A stretch of DNA of 64,000 nucleotides from Mucilaginibacter yixingensis (GTDB taxonomy: Bacteria > Bacteroidota > Bacteroidia > Sphingobacteriales > Sphingobacteriaceae), in assembly GCF_041080815.1 (NCBI RefSeq), contig NZ_CP160205.1, positions 4,402,001-4,466,000 on the forward strand. The letters are read 5' to 3'. The notes beneath the pieces were generated by a model. That model searched no databases and was not told the DNA's origin. It was given only the letters and a program-made list of their open reading frames with translations. The translations under genes were made by a program, and so were the position numbers. Below, in pieces: positions 33,787-42,276 of this stretch. The first letter of the stretch is position 1. Every line of letters begins with the position of its first letter.

Positions 33787-34281
33787 TTACCACTCCAGCC
33801 GCATCACATAATCATTCATCCAATACGGACCGATAGGTACATCCTCCTCATAAACTACAGCAAAACCCACTTTCTCGTAAAAGCTGCGGGCTTTATTGTA
33901 ACGGTTCACGTTTAAGTCGAGCGTATGTTTGCCGGCAGCTTTAGTCTGATCAATCACTGCGTTGATGAGTATTTTGCCGTAGCCTTTGCCCTGCGTTTCG
34001 GGTAGGCAGTAGAGTTTGTGCAACTTATAAATGTCGGCATCCTCCTCGCGTGGGGAGTAACCGGCAAAGGCTACGGCCCTACCCTGTTCTTCCAGCAACA
34101 AGTAAGTTTGCGTGCCGTTGTCTAACTGGGCCGATATTTTCTCAGACGCATAGATTTCTTTCAGCATAAAACTGATCTGCTCCTCTTCCAGGATGGCTGA
34201 ATAGGTAGCCCACCAAGTATCATTAGCTATGGTTCTGATGGTTTCGGTATCTGCAACGGTTGCTTTTCTGATGCTGTACAT
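33787..34281 (-). CDS. GNAT family N-acetyltransferase
   Basis: 164 residues from ATG (MYSIRKATVADTETIRTIA). It has the GNAT strand beta4 and pyrophosphate loop: LHKLYCLPETQGKGYGKILINAVI (Q/R-x-x-G-x-G/A type) and the terminal NVNRYNKARSFYEKVGF. It acetylates a primary amine from acetyl-CoA; the substrate cannot be predicted. The ATG is 3 nt after TATATTTG on the minus strand, so the mRNA is probably leaderless. A longer start at a TTG would lie inside that box. Confidence 0.88.
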   Translation of the reverse strand: MYSIRKATVADTETIRTIANDTWWATYSAILEEEQISFMLKEIYASEKISAQLDNGTQTYLLLEEQGRAVAFAGYSPREEDADIYKLHKLYCLPETQGKGYGKILINAVIDQTKAAGKHTLDLNVNRYNKARSFYEKVGFAVVYEEDVPIGPYWMNDYVMRLEW

Positions 34282-34284
34282 GCC

Positions 34285-34292
34285 CAAATATA
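34285..34292 (-). promoter_or_regulatory. -7 box TATATTTG, leaderless start
   Basis: On the minus strand TATATTTG is followed by GGC and then the GNAT gene ATG: three nucleotides between box and start codon. Confidence 0.6.
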
Positions 34293-34296
34293 ATAG

Positions 34297-34337
34297 AACC
34301 AGAATGCAACGGATTGACAGGATTGACAGGATTTTGT
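34297..34337. repeat. Family C repeat, short copy
   Basis: GAACCAGAATGCAACGGATT followed by two tandem GACAGGATT words. It lies in the short divergent gap between GNAT and AnmK. Confidence 0.5.
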
Positions 34338-34405
34338 CATTAACCGTAAAACCTTTCGCCTTTATCCTTTCAGCTTTCAGCTCACAAAACTATCTTCGTA
34401 AAAGC

Positions 34406-35584
34406 ATGAACCGCAACCTGCAGCAACTTTTTGATATCGCACAAAAACCGGAGCGACTGGCCGTTGGCCTCATGTCGGGCACCTCGCTTGACGGACTCGA
34501 TATTGCCCTATGCCGTTTCAGCGGGCATGACATGAGCACCCGGTTCGACTTGGTTAATTTTATGACAGTGCCTTATGGCGATGATTATAAAAAAGACATT
34601 CAGCAGATCTTTGCTAAAAAACAGGTTGATCTGGAGAAGCTTTGCCTGCTCAATGCTTATACCGGCAGCTTCCATGCGCAGCTGATATTGGATACTTTGC
34701 GACAATGGCACATAGAGCGTAAAGAGGTGGATTTTATTGCCAGTCACGGGCAGACCATTTACCATGCACCTAAACGCTTGCATGGTTTACCCAACTATCC
34801 GAACGCTACCTTACAGATTGGCGACGCTGATCATATTGCCGTAAAAACGGGCATCATCACCATCAGTGATTTCCGTCAGAAACATATTGCCGCCGGTGGT
34901 GAGGGCGCGCCATTAGCCTTATATGGCGACGTAATTTTGGGCAGCAAACAGGGCGAGAACCGCATTTTGCTCAATATTGGTGGTATTGCCAATTTAACAT
35001 GGTTACCAGGCAACAGTAACGGCGCCGAAGTGGTTTGTACCGATATCGGCCCGGGCAATACTTTGATTGATGCAGCTTGTCGCGAATTTTTTAATAAAGC
35101 TTTTGATGAAGATTCGGCTATCGCTTTTTCAGGAAAGGTGAATAACGATCTGTTGCAAGCCTTACTAGTTCATCCTTTCTTTAAAGAAGCTGCGCCCAAA
35201 ACCACGGGGCCAGAACTTTTTAATCTGGAATATGTAAAACAGGCGCAACAAACATCAAATACAACCCATATTTCTGCAAATGATCTGGTTGCAACATTGA
35301 GCGCTTTAACCGCGCAAAGTATCAACACTTTTATCAGCAATAGTTTTATCGATGTTGATCATATTTTGCTGAGCGGCGGTGGCGCACGTAACCCGTTTGT
35401 AGTAAATCAGCTGCAGCAAAACTTCCCGGATAAAATTGGCAATACGGCCGATTTGGGTATTGATCCTGATGCTAAAGAAGCTATCTTGTTTGCCTTGCTG
35501 GGCAATGAAGCGCTTTGTGGCGAGCCATTGGTTATTGGTAATAATCCCGCGGTGTTGATGGGGAAATTTAGTTTTCCTTTTTAG
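34406..35584 (+). CDS. anmK: Anhydro-N-acetylmuramic acid kinase
   Basis: 392 residues from ATG (MNRNLQQLFD), close to the family norm; a longer in-frame upstream extension covers a repeat and the promoter and is rejected. The signature GLMSGTSLDGLDIA (21-34), ASHGQTIYHAP, LLNIGGIANLTWLP and IGPGNTLIDA are present, with LSGGGARNPF in the second half. The enzyme phosphorylates and opens 1,6-anhydroMurNAc to MurNAc-6-phosphate in cell wall recycling. No MurQ is nearby. TATCTTCG lies 7 nt before the start codon, again a very short leader. Confidence 0.92.
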   Translation: MNRNLQQLFDIAQKPERLAVGLMSGTSLDGLDIALCRFSGHDMSTRFDLVNFMTVPYGDDYKKDIQQIFAKKQVDLEKLCLLNAYTGSFHAQLILDTLRQWHIERKEVDFIASHGQTIYHAPKRLHGLPNYPNATLQIGDADHIAVKTGIITISDFRQKHIAAGGEGAPLALYGDVILGSKQGENRILLNIGGIANLTWLPGNSNGAEVVCTDIGPGNTLIDAACREFFNKAFDEDSAIAFSGKVNNDLLQALLVHPFFKEAAPKTTGPELFNLEYVKQAQQTSNTTHISANDLVATLSALTAQSINTFISNSFIDVDHILLSGGGARNPFVVNQLQQNFPDKIGNTADLGIDPDAKEAILFALLGNEALCGEPLVIGNNPAVLMGKFSFPF

Positions 35585-35662
35585 TCCGAAAGATAAGTTG
35601 GACCATACTCCAACCTTTCTAATAACTTTCGGACTTTTCCGACTTCCGGTCTTCCGGACTCC

Positions 35663-35977
35663 CTACAAAATCTTATACACCTCCATCATACAGCTGGCAT
35701 CATCCAGCGCCCATTTAAAATCCATCCACTCCTCGCGGGTAAAGGCAAAGCTGATGCTATCCTCCGGACTACGCAGTACCGCGCGATCGGCACCATCGGG
35801 GAAGGGTAACGAGCGCTCGTCAAACTCCAGGTCGTACACAAATTTCTTGAACGCATTGAACCGCGACATATTAAACGTAAACAGCAGGTTATTTTGCCAT
35901 ATATATACCACTTTGCACTCGGCGCACTGACTAATCAGCGCGGTACCGTGCGTTGCTAATACTCTTGTTTCGCACAT
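35663..35977 (-). CDS. Small Cys-containing protein, conserved hypothetical
   Basis: 104 residues. Near the start are Cys residues at 2, 18 and 21 (QCAECKVV), a possible zinc site, followed by YIWQNNLLF and RFNAFKKFV, then DRAVLRSPEDSISFAF, and an acidic helix EEWMDFKWALDDASCMMEVY. I think it belongs to a Bacteroidota-restricted DUF (perhaps DUF6686) with no known role. No membrane helix or signal peptide. It is convergent with anmK. Confidence 0.6.
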   Translation of the reverse strand: MCETRVLATHGTALISQCAECKVVYIWQNNLLFTFNMSRFNAFKKFVYDLEFDERSLPFPDGADRAVLRSPEDSISFAFTREEWMDFKWALDDASCMMEVYKIL

Positions 35978-36035
35978 TTGAGTAGATGCTATTTTAAGGT
36001 TGAAACTTGAATGTTTAACGGTTCAGGTTGATACA

Positions 36036-37193
36036 CTACGCAGTCGGCGCCAGCTGTTTATGATGCCTGATCCGCGGATCGCGCTTCTTTTTGTTGCGCT
36101 TGCCTAACCAAACAACAAAACCGGTAACCGGCAAACTTGCGCAGATCAGGCTGGCAAAAAAGGCAATCACCTTGCCGGGGAAACCCAGTATCTGGCCCAC
36201 GTGGATATCATAATTGGCGGCGTTCATTTTCTCGCCCGCACTCTTCTTTTGGTGCGGCAAATATTTTAACACCTTACCGGTAAACTGATCAAACTGATAA
36301 CTATCATACCGGTAAAAATGCATGGAAGAATAATATGCCGTAACGTAGGTAGTAGCAGCTGGCGTTTTACGATCAGCCTCGCTGATGTAGAACATCTCGG
36401 CTTGCGGGGTTTGGCGCTGCACTTGTTCAAAAGCTCGATCTGTAATCGAAGCATCATACGGCAGACTCTTTTTTGTTGAATCAGACTTTGGCTGATACTT
36501 TTCTACCGCATAACTTTTACCCAGATTGGTGGTTTTATAAACCGCATCGCTCATCCAGTTAAACGCAATACAAAGACCGGTAAGCGCCAATACTAAAGAG
36601 ATACTAAAAGCATAAAAACCCAGCACATTGTGCAAATCATAATTTACCCTGCGCCAGCGACCGTTCCATTTGATAGTCAGGCTGCGCTTGCGATCTGATT
36701 TACGTTTGGGCCACCACAGCACCATGCCGGTTATCAGCAGCACCACAAAAACAATCACCGAAATACCCACCACCAGCTGACCGATCTTGGGCGGAAGCAA
36801 CAGATACAGGTGGATATATTCAACCACGATAAAGAAATTGCGGGTGATATCTTCATCGTGCAGATACCGCCCGCTGTAGGGGTTTATGTACACATAGCGA
36901 TTGGTCTTTTGCGCGGTCGTTACCATCACCAAAGCCGGGCGGTCTTTGCCATAATAGGCCATAAACCCGGTAGTTCCTTTCGGGAATTGTTTCAGCGCAG
37001 CTTGTTTCAGCTCACTTGGTGCTAAATAAGACTTATGCTCAATCTCAACATGGCGATAACTTTTAAAAGCATCCTGCAACTCATCCTGAAAAACAAACAA
37101 ACAGCCCGTTATGCTCACAATAAATACCACCAGCCCGGATATAAACCCGAGCCAGCGGTGTAAAAACAATATTGTTTTTTTAAATGGTGTCAT
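36036..37193 (-). CDS. PepSY-associated membrane protein
   Basis: 385 residues with four transmembrane helices, one near the start (LHRWLGFISGLVVFIVSITGCLFVF), two in the middle, one at the end, and periplasmic PepSY-like loops. HRWLG with conserved His, LHNVLGFYA, and HVGQILGFPGKVIAF with His residues suit heme or quinone-linked electron transfer as in PiuB-type iron-regulated proteins. It overlaps nothing but starts 6 nt after the siderophore receptor gene, in one operon. Likely role: reducing or releasing iron from the imported siderophore. Confidence 0.85.
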   Translation of the reverse strand: MTPFKKTILFLHRWLGFISGLVVFIVSITGCLFVFQDELQDAFKSYRHVEIEHKSYLAPSELKQAALKQFPKGTTGFMAYYGKDRPALVMVTTAQKTNRYVYINPYSGRYLHDEDITRNFFIVVEYIHLYLLLPPKIGQLVVGISVIVFVVLLITGMVLWWPKRKSDRKRSLTIKWNGRWRRVNYDLHNVLGFYAFSISLVLALTGLCIAFNWMSDAVYKTTNLGKSYAVEKYQPKSDSTKKSLPYDASITDRAFEQVQRQTPQAEMFYISEADRKTPAATTYVTAYYSSMHFYRYDSYQFDQFTGKVLKYLPHQKKSAGEKMNAANYDIHVGQILGFPGKVIAFFASLICASLPVTGFVVWLGKRNKKKRDPRIRHHKQLAPTA

Positions 37194-37199
37194 TACTAA

Positions 37200-39641
37200 T
37201 TAAAAGCGGAAGGCAAAACTGGCAATTATCTGTCTTAACATTTGGGGGTTTACGGTGCCGTAGCCGGTGTACCATTTCTGGTTAGTAAAGTTGTTTACGC
37301 TCAAGCCGATGCGATAATCGCCCTTATCATAAAATGCGGTAGAGTTCAACACAGTGTAGCTTGGCAGGGTAAACACATTGGTCTCACCAGTTAATACCGT
37401 TTTGCCATTTACAATTGCTGTTACTCTGTTATTTACCACCTTATTGGCATTAGCGTAATTACCGCCCACACCAACACCCAAACCTTTCAATGCCGGGTTC
37501 TGGAAACGGTAGCTTACCCACAGGTTAGCTGTGAACGGCGAGCCCGCGGTTATTGGGCGCAAACCTTCTACATCAATAGTAGAGTTTTGCAGCTTAGAAT
37601 CATTATAGGCCAAACCGGCTACTACGTTAACACCTTGCAGAGGATTAGCAATTACTTCGGCTTCTAAACCGCGGCTCACCTGGGTACCATCTTGTTTGCT
37701 AAAGTTGGCATGCTCGGTGTCTGGACGTACAATATCTTTTACCTTAATGTTGTAATAGCTTACGGTACCGCTCAGTAAACCGTCAATTACATCAAACTTC
37801 ACACCGCCCTCTATTTGGTTGGCTTGCTCTGGCTTGAAAGGTTTAAGGTCATACCCCTGGCCGGTAACATTGGTAAAACCGTTCTGATAATTGGCAAACA
37901 ATGATACCTTGTCCTTAACCAGTTGGTAAACCAACCCAAATTTTGGCGCGAAAGCCGTTTGCTTATAACCGCCGGAAGTGATACCGGTAGATGCATCTTC
38001 CAAACCCTGATAGTCAAAACGATCTATACGGATAGCGGCAGAAGCGATTAACCTGTCGGTGATATTCAGCACATCAGACAAGTAGGCACTGTAGGTGTTT
38101 GATTTTGATACTACCGGATAATGGAAAGTGTTTTTGCTGGTATCGTAAACAGCCGTCATGCCCGCGGCATTAAAGCTGCCGTAGTCGTAGGTTGAGCTAT
38201 TGATGGGTGCAATATCAAATGCATCGCTCAGGAAATGCTGATCTGAGTTGATGCGGGTGAAATCCAGACCCAATACTACGCGGTTACGCAAGCCGGCAAT
38301 CTTGAAATCGCCATTAAAGTTCTGCTGAACCTCGGTAATAGCCTGTTTACTATTTTGGGTTGATTGATCCTGACGGTAGATCTGGTTACCCGGCAGCAGA
38401 TAAAAGTACGGACCAAAGCCGTTAGAAAAACTGCGACCGTAAGTATAGTTTGTTTGCGATATAAAGTGATCTGAGATTTTATAAGTCATCTGTCCGAAGT
38501 AGTTGGTGCTTACGCTGCGCTGATTCAGGTCTTTGCTGAAGTATGATTTGGTATAATCTATAGGCAACTGATCTGCAGAAGTATAGCCTAACTGCGAAAT
38601 ATTAGTACCATACGGGAAGAAGTAAATAGTGTTCAACGCATTGCGGCTGTAGAACAACTCGGCATCAAACAGGAACGACAAACGATTGCTGGCTTTGATA
38701 GATAAGCTTGGCGCAAAAGACCAGCCCTTGTTAAAGCCTGCATCCTGGAAACTACCTTGATTATTGTAAGCAGAGTTAAGGCGGAACAGCACCGTTTTAT
38801 CTTTAGTAAGCGGCGTGTTTACATCGATGGTTGCACGGTTAAGGCCGTAGCTGCCGCCAAAGTAAGATACCTCGCCGCCAAAGTTTTCGTAAGGTTTTTT
38901 GGTGACGCGATTAATCAAACCACCATAAGTTACTTTGGTGCTACCAAACAAGGTGGCAGATGGGCCTTTAATTACCTCAATACGCTCCAGGTTAAAGGCG
39001 TCAATAGTATTGGTTACCAGACCAGATACGCCATTACGCAAGGCTGTCTGCGTAGCAAAACCACGCAACACAAAATAACCACCGCCGTCGCCACCGCGAC
39101 CGGTAGCATCCCACATTTTTTGAATGCCGGGCGCATTTTTCAAAGCATCATCAACGGTAAAAAGGTTTTCCTCTGTCAGCAATTCGCGACTGATGGTAGT
39201 ATACGATTGCGCGTTCTCCAGGTTGGCCAGCGGCATCTTGGCCACGTTCTCGCTTTGCTTTCTTTTAAAGCGATTCACCTTGGTACCAGATACGTTTACC
39301 TCTTGCAAGGAACTATTTTTCAGATTGATGGTAATGGTATTTACATTAGCTGTTCCACCTGCGGCAACTGTAACATTGGTTTCTACAGGCTGGCGACCGA
39401 TGTGCGATGCAACCAGTGTATAGGTGCCCGCTGGTGCTTTAATGACATAAGTGCCGTCTTCGCCGGTTACCGCACCGTATGGTGTATTTTTTAACCCTAC
39501 CGATACGTTGTCGGCCGGCTTGCCTTCGGTGGTTATTATTTTACCTTTTAGGGTGCCTTTGCCCGTTTGAGCCTGCACAGCCACAGTGGCCAGCGTAAAA
39601 AGCATCAGGAAAATCAGAGAGTAAAGCTTCGATTGATTCAT
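37200..39641 (-). CDS. TonB-dependent siderophore receptor
   Basis: 813 residues: signal peptide ending VAVQAQ, carboxypeptidase-regulatory-like domain (about 30-115; LKGKIITTEGKPADNVSVG), plug from about 130 with VDDALKNAPGIQKM, YFVLRGFATQTALRNGV, IEVIKGPSATLFGSTKVTYGGLIN, and a barrel whose end is MLRQIIASFAFRF, an aromatic terminal residue. The plug motif GGxxNRVTKKP is standard for FecA/FhuA-like siderophore receptors. It is first in an operon with the PepSY protein. A promoter and Fur-like box precede it. Siderophore identity is unknown. Confidence 0.92.
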   Translation of the reverse strand: MNQSKLYSLIFLMLFTLATVAVQAQTGKGTLKGKIITTEGKPADNVSVGLKNTPYGAVTGEDGTYVIKAPAGTYTLVASHIGRQPVETNVTVAAGGTANVNTITINLKNSSLQEVNVSGTKVNRFKRKQSENVAKMPLANLENAQSYTTISRELLTEENLFTVDDALKNAPGIQKMWDATGRGGDGGGYFVLRGFATQTALRNGVSGLVTNTIDAFNLERIEVIKGPSATLFGSTKVTYGGLINRVTKKPYENFGGEVSYFGGSYGLNRATIDVNTPLTKDKTVLFRLNSAYNNQGSFQDAGFNKGWSFAPSLSIKASNRLSFLFDAELFYSRNALNTIYFFPYGTNISQLGYTSADQLPIDYTKSYFSKDLNQRSVSTNYFGQMTYKISDHFISQTNYTYGRSFSNGFGPYFYLLPGNQIYRQDQSTQNSKQAITEVQQNFNGDFKIAGLRNRVVLGLDFTRINSDQHFLSDAFDIAPINSSTYDYGSFNAAGMTAVYDTSKNTFHYPVVSKSNTYSAYLSDVLNITDRLIASAAIRIDRFDYQGLEDASTGITSGGYKQTAFAPKFGLVYQLVKDKVSLFANYQNGFTNVTGQGYDLKPFKPEQANQIEGGVKFDVIDGLLSGTVSYYNIKVKDIVRPDTEHANFSKQDGTQVSRGLEAEVIANPLQGVNVVAGLAYNDSKLQNSTIDVEGLRPITAGSPFTANLWVSYRFQNPALKGLGVGVGGNYANANKVVNNRVTAIVNGKTVLTGETNVFTLPSYTVLNSTAFYDKGDYRIGLSVNNFTNQKWYTGYGTVNPQMLRQIIASFAFRF

Positions 39642-39672
39642 TTATTTTATTTAGACTAATTACAAACAATGG

Positions 39673-39680
39673 CAAAGGTA
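39673..39680 (-). promoter_or_regulatory. -7 box TACCTTTG with -33 TTG
   Basis: On the minus strand TACCTTTG is preceded by a TTG at 19 nt spacing (39700-39702), the expected Bacteroidota -33/-7 arrangement for the siderophore receptor operon. Confidence 0.6.
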
Positions 39681-39705
39681 AGGACATATCTCACAATCGC
39701 AAGCA

Positions 39706-39728
39706 TTATTTATATTTATTCCAAATAA
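39706..39728 (-). promoter_or_regulatory. Fur-like AT-rich palindrome
   Basis: TTATTT at one end and AAATAA at the other form 6-bp inverted arms in a 23-nt A/T box (GGAATAAAT core on the minus strand), just upstream of the -33 element. Position and pattern fit an iron-regulated operator; no experiment is implied. Confidence 0.4.
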
Positions 39729-39756
39729 GACTTATAAGGGTGTTATCTAAGCAGTA

Positions 39757-42030
39757 TCAGCACTTCAAAACCATTGGCTCATTTGTTAGTTCCGAGGGTT
39801 TGTGCTTCTTAAGATGACCATCGGTATGATGCATCATCATACGCACCTCTTTGAAACGCGAAGTAAACGTCCCCTCCACTGTTGATAACGTAACCAATTG
39901 CTGTGCCGGGTCAAAACTGATAGTACGTTTATAGAAGGCGCCCTTTTCATAATCATAGGTAGCGCCGTCATCTTCATAATAAGTAAACTCAGTGGCTTGC
40001 GGGCCATCCCAAATGTGTAGTTCCAGCATACCATCGCCGGGCTCGGCAGTGTTCTGAACAACGCTCTGCATCGGGATGATAGCCCCCGCTCTAATAAATA
40101 CCGGAAGATCGGTAAGCGGAGCGTCGGCCTTTACTACGTCACCGCCCTTTATAGCTTCTCCGCTGCTGAAGCGATACCAATTCCCCGCGGGCAGGTATAC
40201 TTTAACCTTCTTCGCCACGCTTTCCGCCGGAGCCACCAGCATGTTATCGCCAAACATAAACTGGTTCTGGTAAGCCTCATTATATACGTTAAAATCAAAC
40301 GGATGTTCAATGGCAAGCGTGCGACAAACCGGTAATCCCGTTTGCGCCGATTGGTAAAACGCCGAGTACAAATAAGGTAGCAAACGATAACGCTGTTCAA
40401 TATCCTTACGGATGATCGTCTCATTATCCCTGCCCCACTCCCACGGCTCACGACGCACCGTACCAATCATAGCGTGATTGCGGAACATGGGCGTATAAAC
40501 GCCCAGCGAGTTCCAACGCACCATTAGCTCTGGTGTTGGGTTGCCGCTAAAACCGCCAATATCTACACCAGTGAAAGATACGCCGGTTATACCCAGACTA
40601 TTTACCAATCGTGCCCCTAATAGCATGTGGGCATCGTTGGCCGTGTTATCACCTGTCCACACGGCAGAGTAACGTTGAATACCTGCGTAAGCCGCCCTTG
40701 TAAGTACAAATGGCCGCTTGCCTTTCAACAATTTCCTGGTGCCATCATACGTTCCGCGAGACATTTGGTGACCATATACGTTGCGAACCTCGCTCAGTGG
40801 TTTATCACCAAATTTCACAATCGGAGGGATATTTTGGCCCCAGGCCGCGGGCTCGTTCATATCGTTCCAGAAACCTTCTACTCCAGGCTCCGTCAACGCG
40901 CTGAATGACTTGCCCCACCACTCGCGCACATCGGCCCGGTAAAAGTCGGGAAAGTGGCAGCGCCCAGGCCATACCTCGCCGGTGTATAGATCACCGTTGA
41001 CGTATTTAGCGAAATAGTTTTTCTTTATACCATCATCATACTGCTTATAAGTTTTATCTATCTTAATTCCAGGATCAACAATGATCACCAATTTAAAGCC
41101 CAACTGCTTCAACTCATCCAGCATCGCCTTAGGGTCTTCAAAGGTTTCCTTATTCCAGGTAAAGATCTTGTACCCATCCATGTAATCAATATCACAATAC
41201 ATCACATCCGCCGGGATCTTCTTTTTACGGAATTTACCGGCCACCTTCAGTACCTCCTTAGCACTCATATAACTCCAGCGACATTGCTGATAGCCCAGGC
41301 TCCATAACGGTGGCATCTCCATGCGACCGGTTAGCCAGGTATAATCCTGAATAATCTTCGCCACGCCCTGCGCGCCGAAGAAGTAGTAGTTCAGATCGCC
41401 ACCATCCGCCGCCATCCAATACATTTTATGATCTGTACTGGCACCAAAATCAAAGTAAGTTCTATGCGTGTTATCCAGAAAAAGGCCGTAAGTCTCCTTA
41501 CCGTGTAGTCCGATAAAAAAGGGAAAAGTTTTATAAAGCGGGTCGGTCTTCGGGCCGTAATCAACCGCGTCGGTATTCCAATTTACGTAGGCTTGCCCCC
41601 GCCTATCCAGCGGACCAGTCTTTTCGCCTAAACCAATAAAACGCGCGTCCGGCTGCATTTTGCGGTAGTTGCTCCATTTAGCATCATCCCATACGGTACC
41701 AAAGCGTTCGTAATCACCATCCAGCCAGCAACCATCAGCGGTATAAAAATTAAATTGCAGGCTTTGCGGGTTGATCTTTAACACCAACGCCCCGGTATCC
41801 ACCACCGTCAAACCATCTTTTTCTTTTACGCTGATGTTGGCCTGAGGTTGTTGGATCACGGCAAACGACTCATCAGCCTCATTGAACTTTTTGCTGATAT
41901 TGACACGGATAATCGTGGGCGAATAAACCCAAACCCTGGCCTCGGCATGTGCCGATTTTATGATCAAACAGTTATCCTTTGCTTCGTTATTCTTGGTCTT
42001 TTTGGTTGCTTTGGCTGGCATCATTTTCAC
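39757..42030 (-). CDS. Glycoside hydrolase family 31 alpha-glycosidase
   Basis: 757 residues, a normal GH31. The nucleophile is D390 in GFWNDMNEPAAW; the acid/base is D461 in VWTGDNTANDAH. MYCDIDYMDGYKIFTWN and the N-terminal beta domain agree. No signal peptide is visible (the start is MKMMPAKATKKTK), so the enzyme appears cytoplasmic, acting on imported maltooligosaccharides or other alpha-glucosides or alpha-xylosides. The GH43 gene lies upstream on the same strand, but the large inverted repeat separates them. No SusC/SusD or regulator is adjacent. Confidence 0.92.
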   Translation of the reverse strand: MKMMPAKATKKTKNNEAKDNCLIIKSAHAEARVWVYSPTIIRVNISKKFNEADESFAVIQQPQANISVKEKDGLTVVDTGALVLKINPQSLQFNFYTADGCWLDGDYERFGTVWDDAKWSNYRKMQPDARFIGLGEKTGPLDRRGQAYVNWNTDAVDYGPKTDPLYKTFPFFIGLHGKETYGLFLDNTHRTYFDFGASTDHKMYWMAADGGDLNYYFFGAQGVAKIIQDYTWLTGRMEMPPLWSLGYQQCRWSYMSAKEVLKVAGKFRKKKIPADVMYCDIDYMDGYKIFTWNKETFEDPKAMLDELKQLGFKLVIIVDPGIKIDKTYKQYDDGIKKNYFAKYVNGDLYTGEVWPGRCHFPDFYRADVREWWGKSFSALTEPGVEGFWNDMNEPAAWGQNIPPIVKFGDKPLSEVRNVYGHQMSRGTYDGTRKLLKGKRPFVLTRAAYAGIQRYSAVWTGDNTANDAHMLLGARLVNSLGITGVSFTGVDIGGFSGNPTPELMVRWNSLGVYTPMFRNHAMIGTVRREPWEWGRDNETIIRKDIEQRYRLLPYLYSAFYQSAQTGLPVCRTLAIEHPFDFNVYNEAYQNQFMFGDNMLVAPAESVAKKVKVYLPAGNWYRFSSGEAIKGGDVVKADAPLTDLPVFIRAGAIIPMQSVVQNTAEPGDGMLELHIWDGPQATEFTYYEDDGATYDYEKGAFYKRTISFDPAQQLVTLSTVEGTFTSRFKEVRMMMHHTDGHLKKHKPSELTNEPMVLKC

Positions 42031-42091
42031 TTTTTATTCAGATGAATAACGATTGGCGTTGGATATCGTTTGGAAAAGCACACAACAAACT

Positions 42092-42259
42092 GACGGTGGC
42101 CAGAGGCCGCGAGATAGCGGTCACTCGGCTGGAGCCGAGCGACTGCAAGAAAATAGAAGCGGGAAGAATGCGGCTTTGCCGTATTCTTCCCGCTTTGAAC
42201 TATCGCAATCGCTCGCGTCTTCGCGAGTGATGACTATCCTGCGGCCTCTGGCCGCCGTC
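42092..42259. repeat. Cloverleaf-shaped inverted repeat element
   Basis: A 168-nt element: a 26-position outer stem (42092-42117 with 42234-42259; 23 of 26 Watson-Crick) encloses three hairpins: 42117-42129/42134-42146 (13 positions), 42157-42174/42178-42195 (18), and 42208-42217/42222-42231 (10). Of seven non-Watson-Crick positions, five are G-U pairs in plus-strand RNA. The genes around it are on the minus strand. It occupies the gap between the GH43 and GH31 genes. Confidence 0.75.
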
Positions 42260-42276
42260 ATCAAGTTAAGCCGCAA

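Noticed and set aside
38757..39494. 245-residue plus-strand frame
   Set aside because: Antisense to the siderophore receptor; no recognisable domain.
42092..42259. tRNA or tmRNA gene
   Set aside because: The cloverleaf is too long, arms are 10-26 bp, and no T-arm or CCA features are present.
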